A DNA stretch of 42,154 nt from an uncultured Chlorobiaceae bacterium (lineage in GTDB: Bacteria > Bacteroidota > Chlorobiia > Chlorobiales > Chlorobiaceae): assembly GCA_903939765.1 (NCBI GenBank), contig CAJAIK010000116.1, positions 1 to 42,154 of the forward strand, in the 5' to 3' direction. The notes beneath the pieces were generated by a model, which had not been told where the DNA came from, did not search any database, and worked only from the letters and a program-made list of their open reading frames with translations. Each line of letters starts with the position of its first letter. Positions within the stretch are counted from its first letter, which is position 1. Shown one piece after another: positions 34,397-42,154 of the stretch. The position numbers and the translations under genes are program-made.

Positions 34397-35599
34397 ATGA
34401 ATCAGAAAAAAAAGATTTTAGCGATTAACACAGGTTCATCAAGCATCAAGTTTTCGCTTTACGAAACCGGTGAGGTTGAAAAGCTTCTGTGTACCGGTTC
34501 GCTGACGCGGATTGGCCATGAGGGTGGAGCATTTTCTGTAACGGATGGGCATGCAAGCTCTCTTGCGAGTGAAAGCGTTGCTGTACCGGATCATAATGCA
34601 GCCTGTGCTTATCTCTCTAATTGGGTACTGAAACAGGGTGAAGCGTACAAGCCTGATGCCATCGGTCACCGCATGGTGCATGGCGGCCCCCGATACTCGA
34701 GCCCGCAGGTGGTTTCTCCTGAGCTTATTGCTTCACTTGAGGAGCTGGTTCCCTATGCTCCCGAGCATCTTCCACAGGCTTTGAAGGCCGTCAGTCAGGC
34801 CTCGAAACTCTTTCCCGGAACGCTGCAGGTGACCTGCTTTGATACCTCGTTTCACTCCTCCATGCCACCCGTCGCGCGCTTCTACCCTCTGCCGGAGTCG
34901 ATTCGCAGCGAGGGGGTGCAGCGTTACGGTTTTCATGGGCTCTCCTATGAGTATCTGCTGGGCGAGCTTGAACGGCAGGGGGGGCGTGATGTGGCACAGG
35001 GAAGAATCATCCTTGCCCATCTGGGCCATGGCGCCAGCATGGCCGCCGTCAAAGAGGGCAGAAGCATCGATACCACCATGGGATTTTCTCCTGCGGGCGG
35101 GCTCGTGATGAGTACCCGTACGGGGGATCTCGATCCGGGGGTGATTCTTTTTCTTTTGCAGCAGGATAAAATGAGTGCTGCACAGATCAAGGAGATGGTA
35201 AACCGTCAATCGGGGCTGCGTGGCATTTCAGGAATCAGTGATGACATGCAGGTGCTGCTTTCGATGGAACGGCAGAACCTTAAAGCCCGCGAAGCTGTTG
35301 ATATGTTCTGTTACAGGGCAAAAATGTCTATAGGCTCTTACGCCGCGGTGATGGGTGGCCTGGATACCCTTGTTTTTTCAGGGGGGATAGGTGAACATGC
35401 CGCTGAAATTCGAGGCCGTATTTGCGAAGGACTTGATTTTCTGGGTATTGCTGTTGAGTCGTCCCGTAACGATGTTTCGTCACCGGTTATTTCGCCTGAT
35501 GGCAGCGCGGTTACTGTCAGGGTTATTGCAACAAACGAAGAGCTGATGATTGTCCGGCACACTTTGGCTATTCTTGCCGGCACGGTTAACCGCCCGTAA
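34397..35599 (+). CDS. ackA: Acetate kinase
   Basis: A 400-residue enzyme interconverting acetyl phosphate plus ADP with acetate plus ATP. KILAINTGSSSIKFSLYETG is the N-terminal phosphate motif; also seen are GHRMVHGGPRYSSPQVVS, CFDTSFHSSMPPVA, GFHGLSYEYL, ILAHLGHGASMAAVKEG, LVFSGGIGEHAAEIR. ATG 34397 is chosen by homology; the upstream in-frame starts have no clear ribosome site. It lies 34 bp before the phosphoketolase gene, so acetyl phosphate made by that enzyme is turned into acetate and ATP. Confidence 0.96.
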   Translation: MNQKKKILAINTGSSSIKFSLYETGEVEKLLCTGSLTRIGHEGGAFSVTDGHASSLASESVAVPDHNAACAYLSNWVLKQGEAYKPDAIGHRMVHGGPRYSSPQVVSPELIASLEELVPYAPEHLPQALKAVSQASKLFPGTLQVTCFDTSFHSSMPPVARFYPLPESIRSEGVQRYGFHGLSYEYLLGELERQGGRDVAQGRIILAHLGHGASMAAVKEGRSIDTTMGFSPAGGLVMSTRTGDLDPGVILFLLQQDKMSAAQIKEMVNRQSGLRGISGISDDMQVLLSMERQNLKAREAVDMFCYRAKMSIGSYAAVMGGLDTLVFSGGIGEHAAEIRGRICEGLDFLGIAVESSRNDVSSPVISPDGSAVTVRVIATNEELMIVRHTLAILAGTVNRP

Positions 35600-35633
35600 C
35601 GCAGCTTCTTCTTAATTTAAAACCCTTGAACGT

Positions 35634-38021
35634 ATGGATCACTTTCCACTTTCTCCTGAAAGCCCGCTATCGGTTGATGAACTGCAGCGTATCGATGCTT
35701 ACTGGCGTGCGGCGAACTATCTTTCTGTCGGGCAGATCTACCTGATGGACAATCCGCTGCTCCGCGAACCGCTGAAGCCTGAGCAGGTCAAGTCGCGTCT
35801 TCTGGGGCACTGGGGGACAACTCCGGGGCTGAATTTTATCTACGTGCATCTGAATCGCGCGATTTGCCAGCGCGACCTGAACGTGATCTACCTCGCCGGG
35901 CCGGGGCATGGTGGTCCCGCTCTGGTGGCCAATGTCTGGCTCGAAGGCACCTACAGCGAGTATTACCCGAATATTTCGGAAGATGCGGCTGGTATGAAGA
36001 AGTTGTTTCGGCAGTTCTCTTTTCCGGGGGGCATTCCGAGCCATGTTGCGCCTGAAACTCCTGGTTCCATTCATGAAGGGGGGGAGCTCGGTTATGCCCT
36101 TTCCCATGCTTACGGCGCGGTTTTTGACAACCCCGATCTGATTGCAGCCTGTGTCGTGGGTGATGGTGAAGCTGAAACGGGCCCTCTTGCCACATCGTGG
36201 CATTCGAACAAGTTTCTCAATCCAGCCCGTGACGGAGCTGTTCTGCCGATTCTGCATCTGAACGGGTATAAAATTGCCAATCCTGCCTTTCTTGCCCGTT
36301 TGCCGCACGATGAGCTGGAGAGTCTGATGATTGGGTACGGGTACAAGCCCTATTTTGTTGAAGGTTCCGATCCTGAAATTATGCATCAGGAGATGGCCGC
36401 CTTACTTGACACCTGTTTTGATGAAATTGCTGAAATTCAGTGCGAAGCACGGGAGCATGGAATGACGGAAAGGCCGTCGTGGCCCATGATTGTGCTGCGC
36501 TCTCCAAAAGGGTGGACTGGCCCGAAAGAGGTTGACGGTAAAAAAACCGAGGATTTCTGGCGTTCCCATCAGGTGCCTTTTTCAGCGGTGCGCGAAAATC
36601 CTGCCCACCTTGCGCTGCTTGAAGAGTGGATGAAGAGCTACCGCCCCGAAGAGCTGTTTACTGCTGAAGGTGCCCTGAAGCCGGAACTGAGAGAGCTTGC
36701 ACCCAAAGGGCAGAGGCGGATGGGCGATAACCCTCATGCCAACGGAGGATTGCTTTTGAAGTCACTGCATCTGCCTGATTACCGGGAGTATGCGGTCTCT
36801 GTCTCTTCTCCGGGCTCAGTCAGGGCTGAAGCGACAAGGGTGATGGGGTCGTTTTTACGGGATGTCATGAAACAGAACGAGCATGACTCCAATTTCAGGG
36901 TATTCGGGCCTGATGAAACCGCGTCCAACAGGCTTGGATCACTTTTTGAGGTTACCGACCGCACCTGGATGGAGAGTGTTATGCCCTATGACGAAAGTCT
37001 TTCACGGAACGGCAGGGTTATGGAGATCCTTTCGGAGCATACCTGCCAGGGCTGGCTTGAGGGCTACCTGCTGACTGGCCGGCACGGTTTTTTCTCCTGT
37101 TATGAGGCCTTTATCCATATCATCGATTCGATGTTCAATCAGCATGCAAAGTGGCTGAAGATAACCAATGATGAAATTCCCTGGCGTCGTCCCATCGCCT
37201 CGCTGAACTATCTGTTGACCTCCCATGTGTGGCAGCAGGACAATAACGGCTTTTCTCATCAGGATCCCGGTTTTATTGATCATGTGGTGAACAAGAAAGC
37301 TGATGTGATCCGGGTCTATCTTCCGCCTGATGCCAATACGCTGCTTTCGGTTACTGACCACTGTCTGCGTTCGCGCAACTATATCAATGTGATTGTTGCC
37401 GGCAAACAGCCCGCATGGCAGTGGCTCGACATGGATGCTGCTGTCCGGCACTGCACCAGTGGCATTGGTATATGGGAGTGGGCCTCAAATGACTCTGCAG
37501 ATGGAGAGCCGGATGTGGTCATGGCCTGCGCAGGGGATGTTCCCACGCTTGAAACGCTCGCCGCTGTCGATATTTTAAGGGAACAAATACCTGACCTCAA
37601 GATTCGTGTGGTCAATGTTGTTGATCTGATGACCCTTCAGCCATGCGAAGAACATCCTCACGGGCTGAAAGAGCGGGATTTCGATGATATTTTTACCACC
37701 GACAAGCCGATTATTTTTGCCTATCACGGTTATCCCTGGCTGATTCACCGTCTGACTTACCGGCGTACCAACCATAAAAATCTGCATGTCAGGGGGTACA
37801 AGGAGGAGGGTACAACCACTACGCCGTTTGATATGGTGGTGATGAACGATCTTGACCGGTTTCATCTTGTCGCCGACGTTGTGGAGCGGGTCCCCCGTCT
37901 CAGGCAGCGGGCAGCTTACGTGAAACAGCATGTTCGCGACAAGCTGATCGCCCACAAGGAGTATATCCGTAAATACGGAGAGGATATGCCGGAAATCAGG
38001 AATTGGCAATGGACGAGGTAA
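35634..38021 (+). CDS. xfp: Xylulose-5-phosphate/fructose-6-phosphate phosphoketolase
   Basis: A 795-residue thiamine-diphosphate enzyme cleaving xylulose 5-phosphate or fructose 6-phosphate into acetyl phosphate and glyceraldehyde 3-phosphate or erythrose 4-phosphate. Seen are [80 protein letters not shown] (ThDP site) and [19 protein letters not shown]. Length matches the family (about 790). It forms an operon with ackA. Its end overlaps possible early starts of corA. Confidence 0.97.
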   Translation: MDHFPLSPESPLSVDELQRIDAYWRAANYLSVGQIYLMDNPLLREPLKPEQVKSRLLGHWGTTPGLNFIYVHLNRAICQRDLNVIYLAGPGHGGPALVANVWLEGTYSEYYPNISEDAAGMKKLFRQFSFPGGIPSHVAPETPGSIHEGGELGYALSHAYGAVFDNPDLIAACVVGDGEAETGPLATSWHSNKFLNPARDGAVLPILHLNGYKIANPAFLARLPHDELESLMIGYGYKPYFVEGSDPEIMHQEMAALLDTCFDEIAEIQCEAREHGMTERPSWPMIVLRSPKGWTGPKEVDGKKTEDFWRSHQVPFSAVRENPAHLALLEEWMKSYRPEELFTAEGALKPELRELAPKGQRRMGDNPHANGGLLLKSLHLPDYREYAVSVSSPGSVRAEATRVMGSFLRDVMKQNEHDSNFRVFGPDETASNRLGSLFEVTDRTWMESVMPYDESLSRNGRVMEILSEHTCQGWLEGYLLTGRHGFFSCYEAFIHIIDSMFNQHAKWLKITNDEIPWRRPIASLNYLLTSHVWQQDNNGFSHQDPGFIDHVVNKKADVIRVYLPPDANTLLSVTDHCLRSRNYINVIVAGKQPAWQWLDMDAAVRHCTSGIGIWEWASNDSADGEPDVVMACAGDVPTLETLAAVDILREQIPDLKIRVVNVVDLMTLQPCEEHPHGLKERDFDDIFTTDKPIIFAYHGYPWLIHRLTYRRTNHKNLHVRGYKEEGTTTTPFDMVVMNDLDRFHLVADVVERVPRLRQRAAYVKQHVRDKLIAHKEYIRKYGEDMPEIRNWQWTR

Positions 38022-38068
38022 GGGGAGTGCTGACTGGTCAGAAGCCGGGTAAACAAGAGCGCAGTGTT

Positions 38069-39196
38069 ATGACAGCCAAAAAGAGTGTGCGACGCAAGGG
38101 AAAAGCAGTTCATGCATCGTCCAGACCCATAAAAAAGGTGATGCGCAACCTTTCAAGAACGATAGGGCAGCCGGCAGGGTCATTGCTTCATATCGGCGAA
38201 CAGAAAACGGCGAATTGCATCATAACGGTTTTTGGTTACGATGAAGAGCGTGAATTTCACATGCCGGTGAAGAGCGTTGCCGAATGTGCGGAATGGATAG
38301 ATCAGCAGCGGGTTCTCTGGATCAACATTGACGGACTGCATGATGTGTCGGTTATTGAGGAGGCCGGGAAGCTGTTCAGTATTCATCCGCTGATCCTTGA
38401 AGATATCCTGCATACCGATCAGCGCTCTAAACTTGAGGATTTTGAGAGTTATCTCTTCCTGGTGCTCAGAACACTTGAACTTGAAGAGATAACCAATGCT
38501 GTTGTTGATGAGCAGTTGAGCATGCTGATCGGAAAAAATTTTGTTTTCACCTTCCAGGAAAAACCGGGAGACATGTTTGATGCGGTACGGGAGCGAATCA
38601 AGAGCCCTGGGACAGGGATCAGAAAACGGGGGGCTGACTATCTTGCCTACGTCCTTATTGATGCTATTGTAGACAGTTATTTTACCGTTCTTGAAGAGCT
38701 TGAAGGCCGTATCGAACTGCTTGACCAGGAGCTTTTCACAACATCCGGCCGGGAAACCTTTGAATCGATCTATACTCTGAAAAAAGAGCTTATTCTTTTA
38801 AGGAAATCGGTAAGGCCGATGCGGGAGATCATCAACAGCATCAGCCGGGATCATTACAAGGTTATTGATGATGAAGCAACCTGGCCGTTTTTCAGGGATG
38901 TCTACGACAACGTCATCCTGATCAACGAAACCATCGAAACCTATCGCGATATCGTTCTCGGCATGTACGATACCTGGCTGGCGATAGTCAATAACAGGAT
39001 GAACGAAATCATGAAGGTGCTTACTACGATCGCCACCATTTTCATGCCGCTCTCCTTCCTGGCCGGACTCTATGGTATGAACTTCCGCTATATACCCGGT
39101 CTTCAGTGGGAGTGGGGATTTTTTGCACTGCTTGGATTCATGGGGTTCACGGTTGCCGCCATGATGGTTTATTTTCGCACGAGAAGGTGGTTTTAA
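38069..39196 (+). CDS. corA: CorA-family magnesium/cobalt transporter
   Basis: A 375-residue inner-membrane channel. The N-terminal cytoplasmic domain includes WINIDGLHDVSVIEEAGKLF and HPLILEDILHTDQRSKLEDF, then the long helix. Two C-terminal membrane helices (TIATIFMPLSFLAGLYGMNF and FFALLGFMGFTVAAMMVYF) flank the signature YGMNF. ATG 38069 is chosen; in-frame starts at 38003 and 38009 overlap xfp. The N-terminus is rich in basic residues (KKSVRRKGK). Confidence 0.94.
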   Translation: MTAKKSVRRKGKAVHASSRPIKKVMRNLSRTIGQPAGSLLHIGEQKTANCIITVFGYDEEREFHMPVKSVAECAEWIDQQRVLWINIDGLHDVSVIEEAGKLFSIHPLILEDILHTDQRSKLEDFESYLFLVLRTLELEEITNAVVDEQLSMLIGKNFVFTFQEKPGDMFDAVRERIKSPGTGIRKRGADYLAYVLIDAIVDSYFTVLEELEGRIELLDQELFTTSGRETFESIYTLKKELILLRKSVRPMREIINSISRDHYKVIDDEATWPFFRDVYDNVILINETIETYRDIVLGMYDTWLAIVNNRMNEIMKVLTTIATIFMPLSFLAGLYGMNFRYIPGLQWEWGFFALLGFMGFTVAAMMVYFRTRRWF

Positions 39197-39208
39197 GGGG
39201 AGAGTAAG

Positions 39209-39246
39209 CAGCCAGAAAAAGAGCGCTCGATTTCCGGCTGGTTATT
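39209..39246. terminator. Possible terminator between corA and the FISUMP gene
   Basis: CAGCC-A-GAAA pairs with TTTC-C-GGCTG around a GAGCGCTC palindrome, followed by GGTTATTCT on the plus strand. The T run is poor, so this is a weak call. It lies between two convergent genes. Confidence 0.4.
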
Positions 39247-39270
39247 CTGTTCATGAGGGGTGGACGATGC

Positions 39271-39933
39271 TCAATCTTTGATACACCTCACGGCAAAACC
39301 CTGCGTTTTGCTGCTCGATATACGGTAGACGGCTGAATAGCTGTTGAACATCTCGCGATACCAGGCGGAAAAGTTGTTGTCCTCGGTTGATGTCCAGAAA
39401 CTGCTGTTGGTGCCGAAAAGCGAGAAACTGCCATTGCTGCTGCGGTATCCTGATGGAATGGCCGTAAATCCTGTTCTGTTGTCGGCGCCGACCAGCGGCT
39501 CACGCCAGAGTACCTCTGATTTCAGTTTTGTGCCTGCCGCTTTTTCGCCTCCAAGGGCTGTAACCAGTTCTTCCCATTCGCTGTCTGAGGCAACATGCCA
39601 GCCTGCGGGAGCGAGTCCCCTTGGGTCGTTGACGGCAAACCAGTTGTACAGTTTTCCATAGGTAACGCCGTTTTCGCTTCTGTTTTCATAATAACACCAG
39701 GCACCTGTTTTAAGCTGGCCCCACTCCACAGGATCGTCTACCTGCGGAATCGGGTCACCGTTGCGGTAATTGGCGGAGCTGAGGTTCTCAGCCATCCATT
39801 GCCGTGTGGCGATCGTGACGGTTTTAAACGGGCGTTGCACGGCAGAGAGCTCTTTTGCTGTTATAAAAAAGGCAAACAGGGCGAAAACCATGAAAATTGG
39901 CGCGGCCAAGGGTGTTTTGTTGCTACTTTTCAT
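39271..39933 (-). CDS. Secreted FISUMP-domain protein
   Basis: A 220-residue protein with a signal peptide (about 10-32, PLAAPIFMVFALFAFFITA). It then has the Fibrobacter succinogenes major paralogous domain: TIATRQWMAENLSSANYRNG, TYGKLYNWFAVNDPRGLAPA, GWHVASDSEWEELVTALGGE, NGSFSLFGTNSSFWTSTED, FAVRCIKD. These domains are common in secreted proteins of Bacteroidetes and Chlorobi, and the role is not known. It resembles the lectin-like FGE fold loosely but shows no DGR repeat. Confidence 0.87.
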   Translation of the reverse strand: MKSSNKTPLAAPIFMVFALFAFFITAKELSAVQRPFKTVTIATRQWMAENLSSANYRNGDPIPQVDDPVEWGQLKTGAWCYYENRSENGVTYGKLYNWFAVNDPRGLAPAGWHVASDSEWEELVTALGGEKAAGTKLKSEVLWREPLVGADNRTGFTAIPSGYRSSNGSFSLFGTNSSFWTSTEDNNFSAWYREMFNSYSAVYRISSSKTQGFAVRCIKD

Positions 39934-40243
39934 TATGTTGAAAGTCTAAAGTTTCATTCAAGACCTGTTTATTGAGAGAACTTTCCCGAAAAAGGAAATT
40001 AGCTTATTTTTACGGCAATCCCTTCTTTTCAAAGAGGCATTTTTTCTTTTTGGGATTTGAAGCATCCTGACTTTTTATGGTGTTTCCTGATATTATTACT
40101 TATATTTTTCAGAAGTATTCTGATGTAATTAACGTCCGGAAGCATAAAAAGGTTGTGTTTGAACAGGTCGGGGTATTGCGCAACAGTGCGCGGTTCCATG
40201 AAAAAAAAAACACATGGAATGCTAACATAAACGATTGAATGTA
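39934..40243. other. Non-coding region between FISUMP gene and RNase R
   Basis: No supported gene; a minus-strand open frame here looks like chance. TTCCATG (40193-40199) and CATGGAA form an inverted repeat around a run of ten A, a candidate hairpin or protein site just before rnr. Promoters for both divergent genes should lie here. Confidence 0.45.
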
Positions 40244-42154
40244 GTGGCAAGAGAACGTTTTAAACGAAAATCAAGACCTTCCGGCAACAAGGGTCATCGC
40301 CCTTCTGTGCAGTTTACCGGAGAGAGGGTGAAGCCGAATGATCATATTCTTATCAACGAGTTTCTTTTCAGGCGGGGAGAGAGTTCTCTTGCGGCTGAAA
40401 TTGTTACCTTTTTTGCTGATCATGACGGTGAGCGATTCAAGTCGGTAGAACTGGCCAAAGCCCTTGGGTATACCGAATCAAAGCAGCTTCCCGGTTTCTG
40501 GTATGTGCTGCACAAATTGCAGGAAGAGGGAGCTATTGACAAAGACTCCAATCGCTGTTACGGCATGTCGGGCACGGAGGCAACCACCTACGAAGATCAT
40601 CTTGAGCTGGCCAAGCCCTTCCCTCTTCCAGGCAAGAAGCAGTACACGGTGAAGAGCTATACCGGCCATATCACAACGCATCCCAATGGCTACGGCTTTG
40701 TTGATGTTGAGGGATTCGATGATGATATCTTCATCAAGGCCGGAGATATGGGCCTCTCCATTCATGGCGACGAAGTCGAGGTGCTTGTTTCGAAGGTGCC
40801 GGATACCTATTCCTCAAAATCCACACCCCATCAGCGTTGTGAAGGCACGGTACAGAAGGTCCTTTCGCGCCGCATCACCACCATTGTCGGCACGCTGACC
40901 AAGGCTAACCGCAAGTTTGTGCTTAAGGCTGATGACCGCAAGCTGCTTCCGGAAATTATTGTGCCAATCAAGAACGCCCGCAAGGCGGTTGATGGTCAGA
41001 AGGTGCTTGTCGGGGAGCTTGATTTCAGCAAGGAAGGGCAGATTCAGGCCAAGGTGCTTGAGATTCTGGGTACTGCTGGCGACTCGGCGGTTGAAGTGAG
41101 CGCCATTGCCCGAAGCCGTGGCATTGACGAAACCTTCGATAAGCCGCTGCTCGATTTTGCAGCCTCCATTCGTGAGGGAATTACCGACGAGGATCTCAAA
41201 GGGCGTCTCGATATCCGCGACAAGGTTGTCTTTACCATTGACCCTGTCGATGCGAAGGATTTTGACGATGCACTCTCGATTGAGATGCTTGACGATGGGC
41301 AGTATAAAATAGGCGTTCATATTGCTGATGTATCGCACTATGTGCCTGAAAATTCTCCCCTCGACCGTGAGGCGCTCAAAAGGGCCACTTCGGTCTATCT
41401 GGTTGACCGGGTGATTCCGATGCTGCCGGCACGGCTTTCCGAACAGATATGCAGTCTCAACCCCGGTGTTGACCGGATGGCATTTTCGGTCTTCCTGACC
41501 ATCACGAACGAGGGTGAAGTGACCAAGCACGAGTTCCAGAAAACGGTTATTCACTCCAAACGTCGTTTTGCCTACGAAGATGTCGAGGAAATTCTGAAGC
41601 GGGGCAAGGGTGATTTTGTTGATGAGTTGCAGGCGCTCGACCGCCTTAGTGTTATCTTGCGCGACAAGCGCTTCAAGCATGGCGGGCTCGATTTTGAAAC
41701 CGAAGAGGTACGCTTCAAACTTGGCAGCAAGGGTGAGCCGCTTGAGGTGATGAAGAAGGAGCGTCTCGGCAGCCATCGGCTTATTGAGGAGTTTATGCTC
41801 CTTGCCAACCGCAAGGTGGCCAAATATCTGACCAAGACCTTCAAGGAGAACAAGAAGGAGCCCCAGCCGGTTATCTACAGGGTGCATGGCGCTCCCCAGC
41901 AGGAGAAGGTGCTCATTCTTGCCAACTTTGTCAAGAGGCTGGGCTTTGAGCTCAAACTGAACCGGGGCAAAGAGGGACCGATTGTTTCAGCCTCAGCGCT
42001 TCGGCAACTTTTGCAGCAGGTAAAGGGATCCAATATTGAGTTTCTGGTCAGCGAACTGGTGCTGCGCTGCATGTCGAAGGCGGTCTATACCGGCGACAAT
42101 GTGGGCCATTACGGTCTTGGCTTTGAGCATTTCACCCACTTCACCTCGCCTATC
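40244..42154 (+). CDS. rnr: Ribonuclease R (partial, 3' end outside window)
   Basis: 637 codons are open to the right edge. The N-terminus is basic ([20 protein letters not shown]), followed by a winged-helix region and cold-shock domains ([40 protein letters not shown]). The RNB catalytic domain begins near residue 320 with [18 protein letters not shown] (metal-binding aspartates) and [20 protein letters not shown]. The product is a 3'-5' exoribonuclease that digests structured RNA. GTG 40244 is the likely start, with TTG 40235 as an alternative; no strong ribosome site is seen. Family members are 700-800 residues, so roughly 100-200 codons are missing. Confidence 0.94.
   Translation, partial: MARERFKRKSRPSGNKGHRPSVQFTGERVKPNDHILINEFLFRRGESSLAAEIVTFFADHDGERFKSVELAKALGYTESKQLPGFWYVLHKLQEEGAIDKDSNRCYGMSGTEATTYEDHLELAKPFPLPGKKQYTVKSYTGHITTHPNGYGFVDVEGFDDDIFIKAGDMGLSIHGDEVEVLVSKVPDTYSSKSTPHQRCEGTVQKVLSRRITTIVGTLTKANRKFVLKADDRKLLPEIIVPIKNARKAVDGQKVLVGELDFSKEGQIQAKVLEILGTAGDSAVEVSAIARSRGIDETFDKPLLDFAASIREGITDEDLKGRLDIRDKVVFTIDPVDAKDFDDALSIEMLDDGQYKIGVHIADVSHYVPENSPLDREALKRATSVYLVDRVIPMLPARLSEQICSLNPGVDRMAFSVFLTITNEGEVTKHEFQKTVIHSKRRFAYEDVEEILKRGKGDFVDELQALDRLSVILRDKRFKHGGLDFETEEVRFKLGSKGEPLEVMKKERLGSHRLIEEFMLLANRKVAKYLTKTFKENKKEPQPVIYRVHGAPQQEKVLILANFVKRLGFELKLNRGKEGPIVSASALRQLLQQVKGSNIEFLVSELVLRCMSKAVYTGDNVGHYGLGFEHFTHFTSPI

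Noticed and set aside
39271-39450. FISUMP C-terminus as another DGR target.
   Set aside because: Although asparagine- and tyrosine-rich with a lectin-like look, it has no matching copy in the window and no adenine-specific pattern can be shown.
40029-40250. 73-codon minus-strand frame overlapping the rnr start.
   Set aside because: It includes the poly-A tract and the inverted repeat, has no ribosome site, and looks like chance.

Overview
The window looks like a chromosomal segment of a green sulfur bacterium (Chlorobium/Pelodictyon type). The reasons are the nifH-nifI1-nifI2-nifD order with two PII-like genes inside the nitrogenase operon, a long-form NifD, a separate nifV-nifA pair, and a core of mreB, acetate kinase/phosphoketolase, corA and RNase R. 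The species cannot be settled from the sequence alone.

Layout. (1) 61-3312, minus strand: nitrogenase operon nifH-nifI1-nifI2-nifD, running out of the left edge towards an expected nifK, with a near-consensus sigma-54 promoter at 3401-3415. (2) About 3.85-28.7 kb, mostly plus strand: a large accessory (defence) island. (3) 28.7-42.15 kb: housekeeping and nitrogen-fixation genes again, namely an aldo/keto reductase, mreB, nifA and nifV (minus), ackA-xfp, corA, a secreted FISUMP protein (minus), and the first 637 codons of RNase R, cut by the right edge.

The most remarkable part is 4.5-12.6 kb. A run of genes encodes a conflict or signalling system: a small adaptor, a second adaptor with a probable STAND-like domain, a MoxR-type AAA+ ATPase, a vWA-like/TIR/FGE-sulfatase fusion, and a TIR/transmembrane/FGE-sulfatase protein. 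Three of these share one near-identical module of about 60 residues. The last 132 bp of both FGE-sulfatase genes (VR1 9928-10059, VR2 12281-12412) match a non-coding 132-bp copy at 10346-10477. VR1 differs from that copy at 18 positions and VR2 at 10, and every difference is at an adenine of the copy. This is the signature of a diversity-generating retroelement (DGR): one template repeat feeding two variable repeats. No reverse transcriptase is encoded anywhere in the 42 kb, so the template is separated from its enzyme.

Downstream (12.7-15.6 kb) lie toxin-antitoxin genes, several broken: an intact RelB/ParE-type pair, a VapB with a VapC stub, an AbrB/MazF-type pair and a frameshifted XRE antitoxin. 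A third FGE-sulfatase gene there has a +1 frameshift in a C6 tract. At 15.8-19.4 kb a small membrane protein, a zinc-ribbon protein and a CHAT protease-STAND ATPase-TPR gene (split by a frameshift) form a second defence-like unit. At 19.4-28.7 kb a type I restriction locus has been rebuilt: an hsdM stub, then a complete C5-methyltransferase/Vsr/MvaI-BcnI-type nuclease unit, a broken AlbA_2 (Schlafen-like) gene, an hsdR stub, an inverted histidine-kinase-like ATPase/STAS-like gene, and finally a full-length hsdR. No intact hsdM or hsdS is present.
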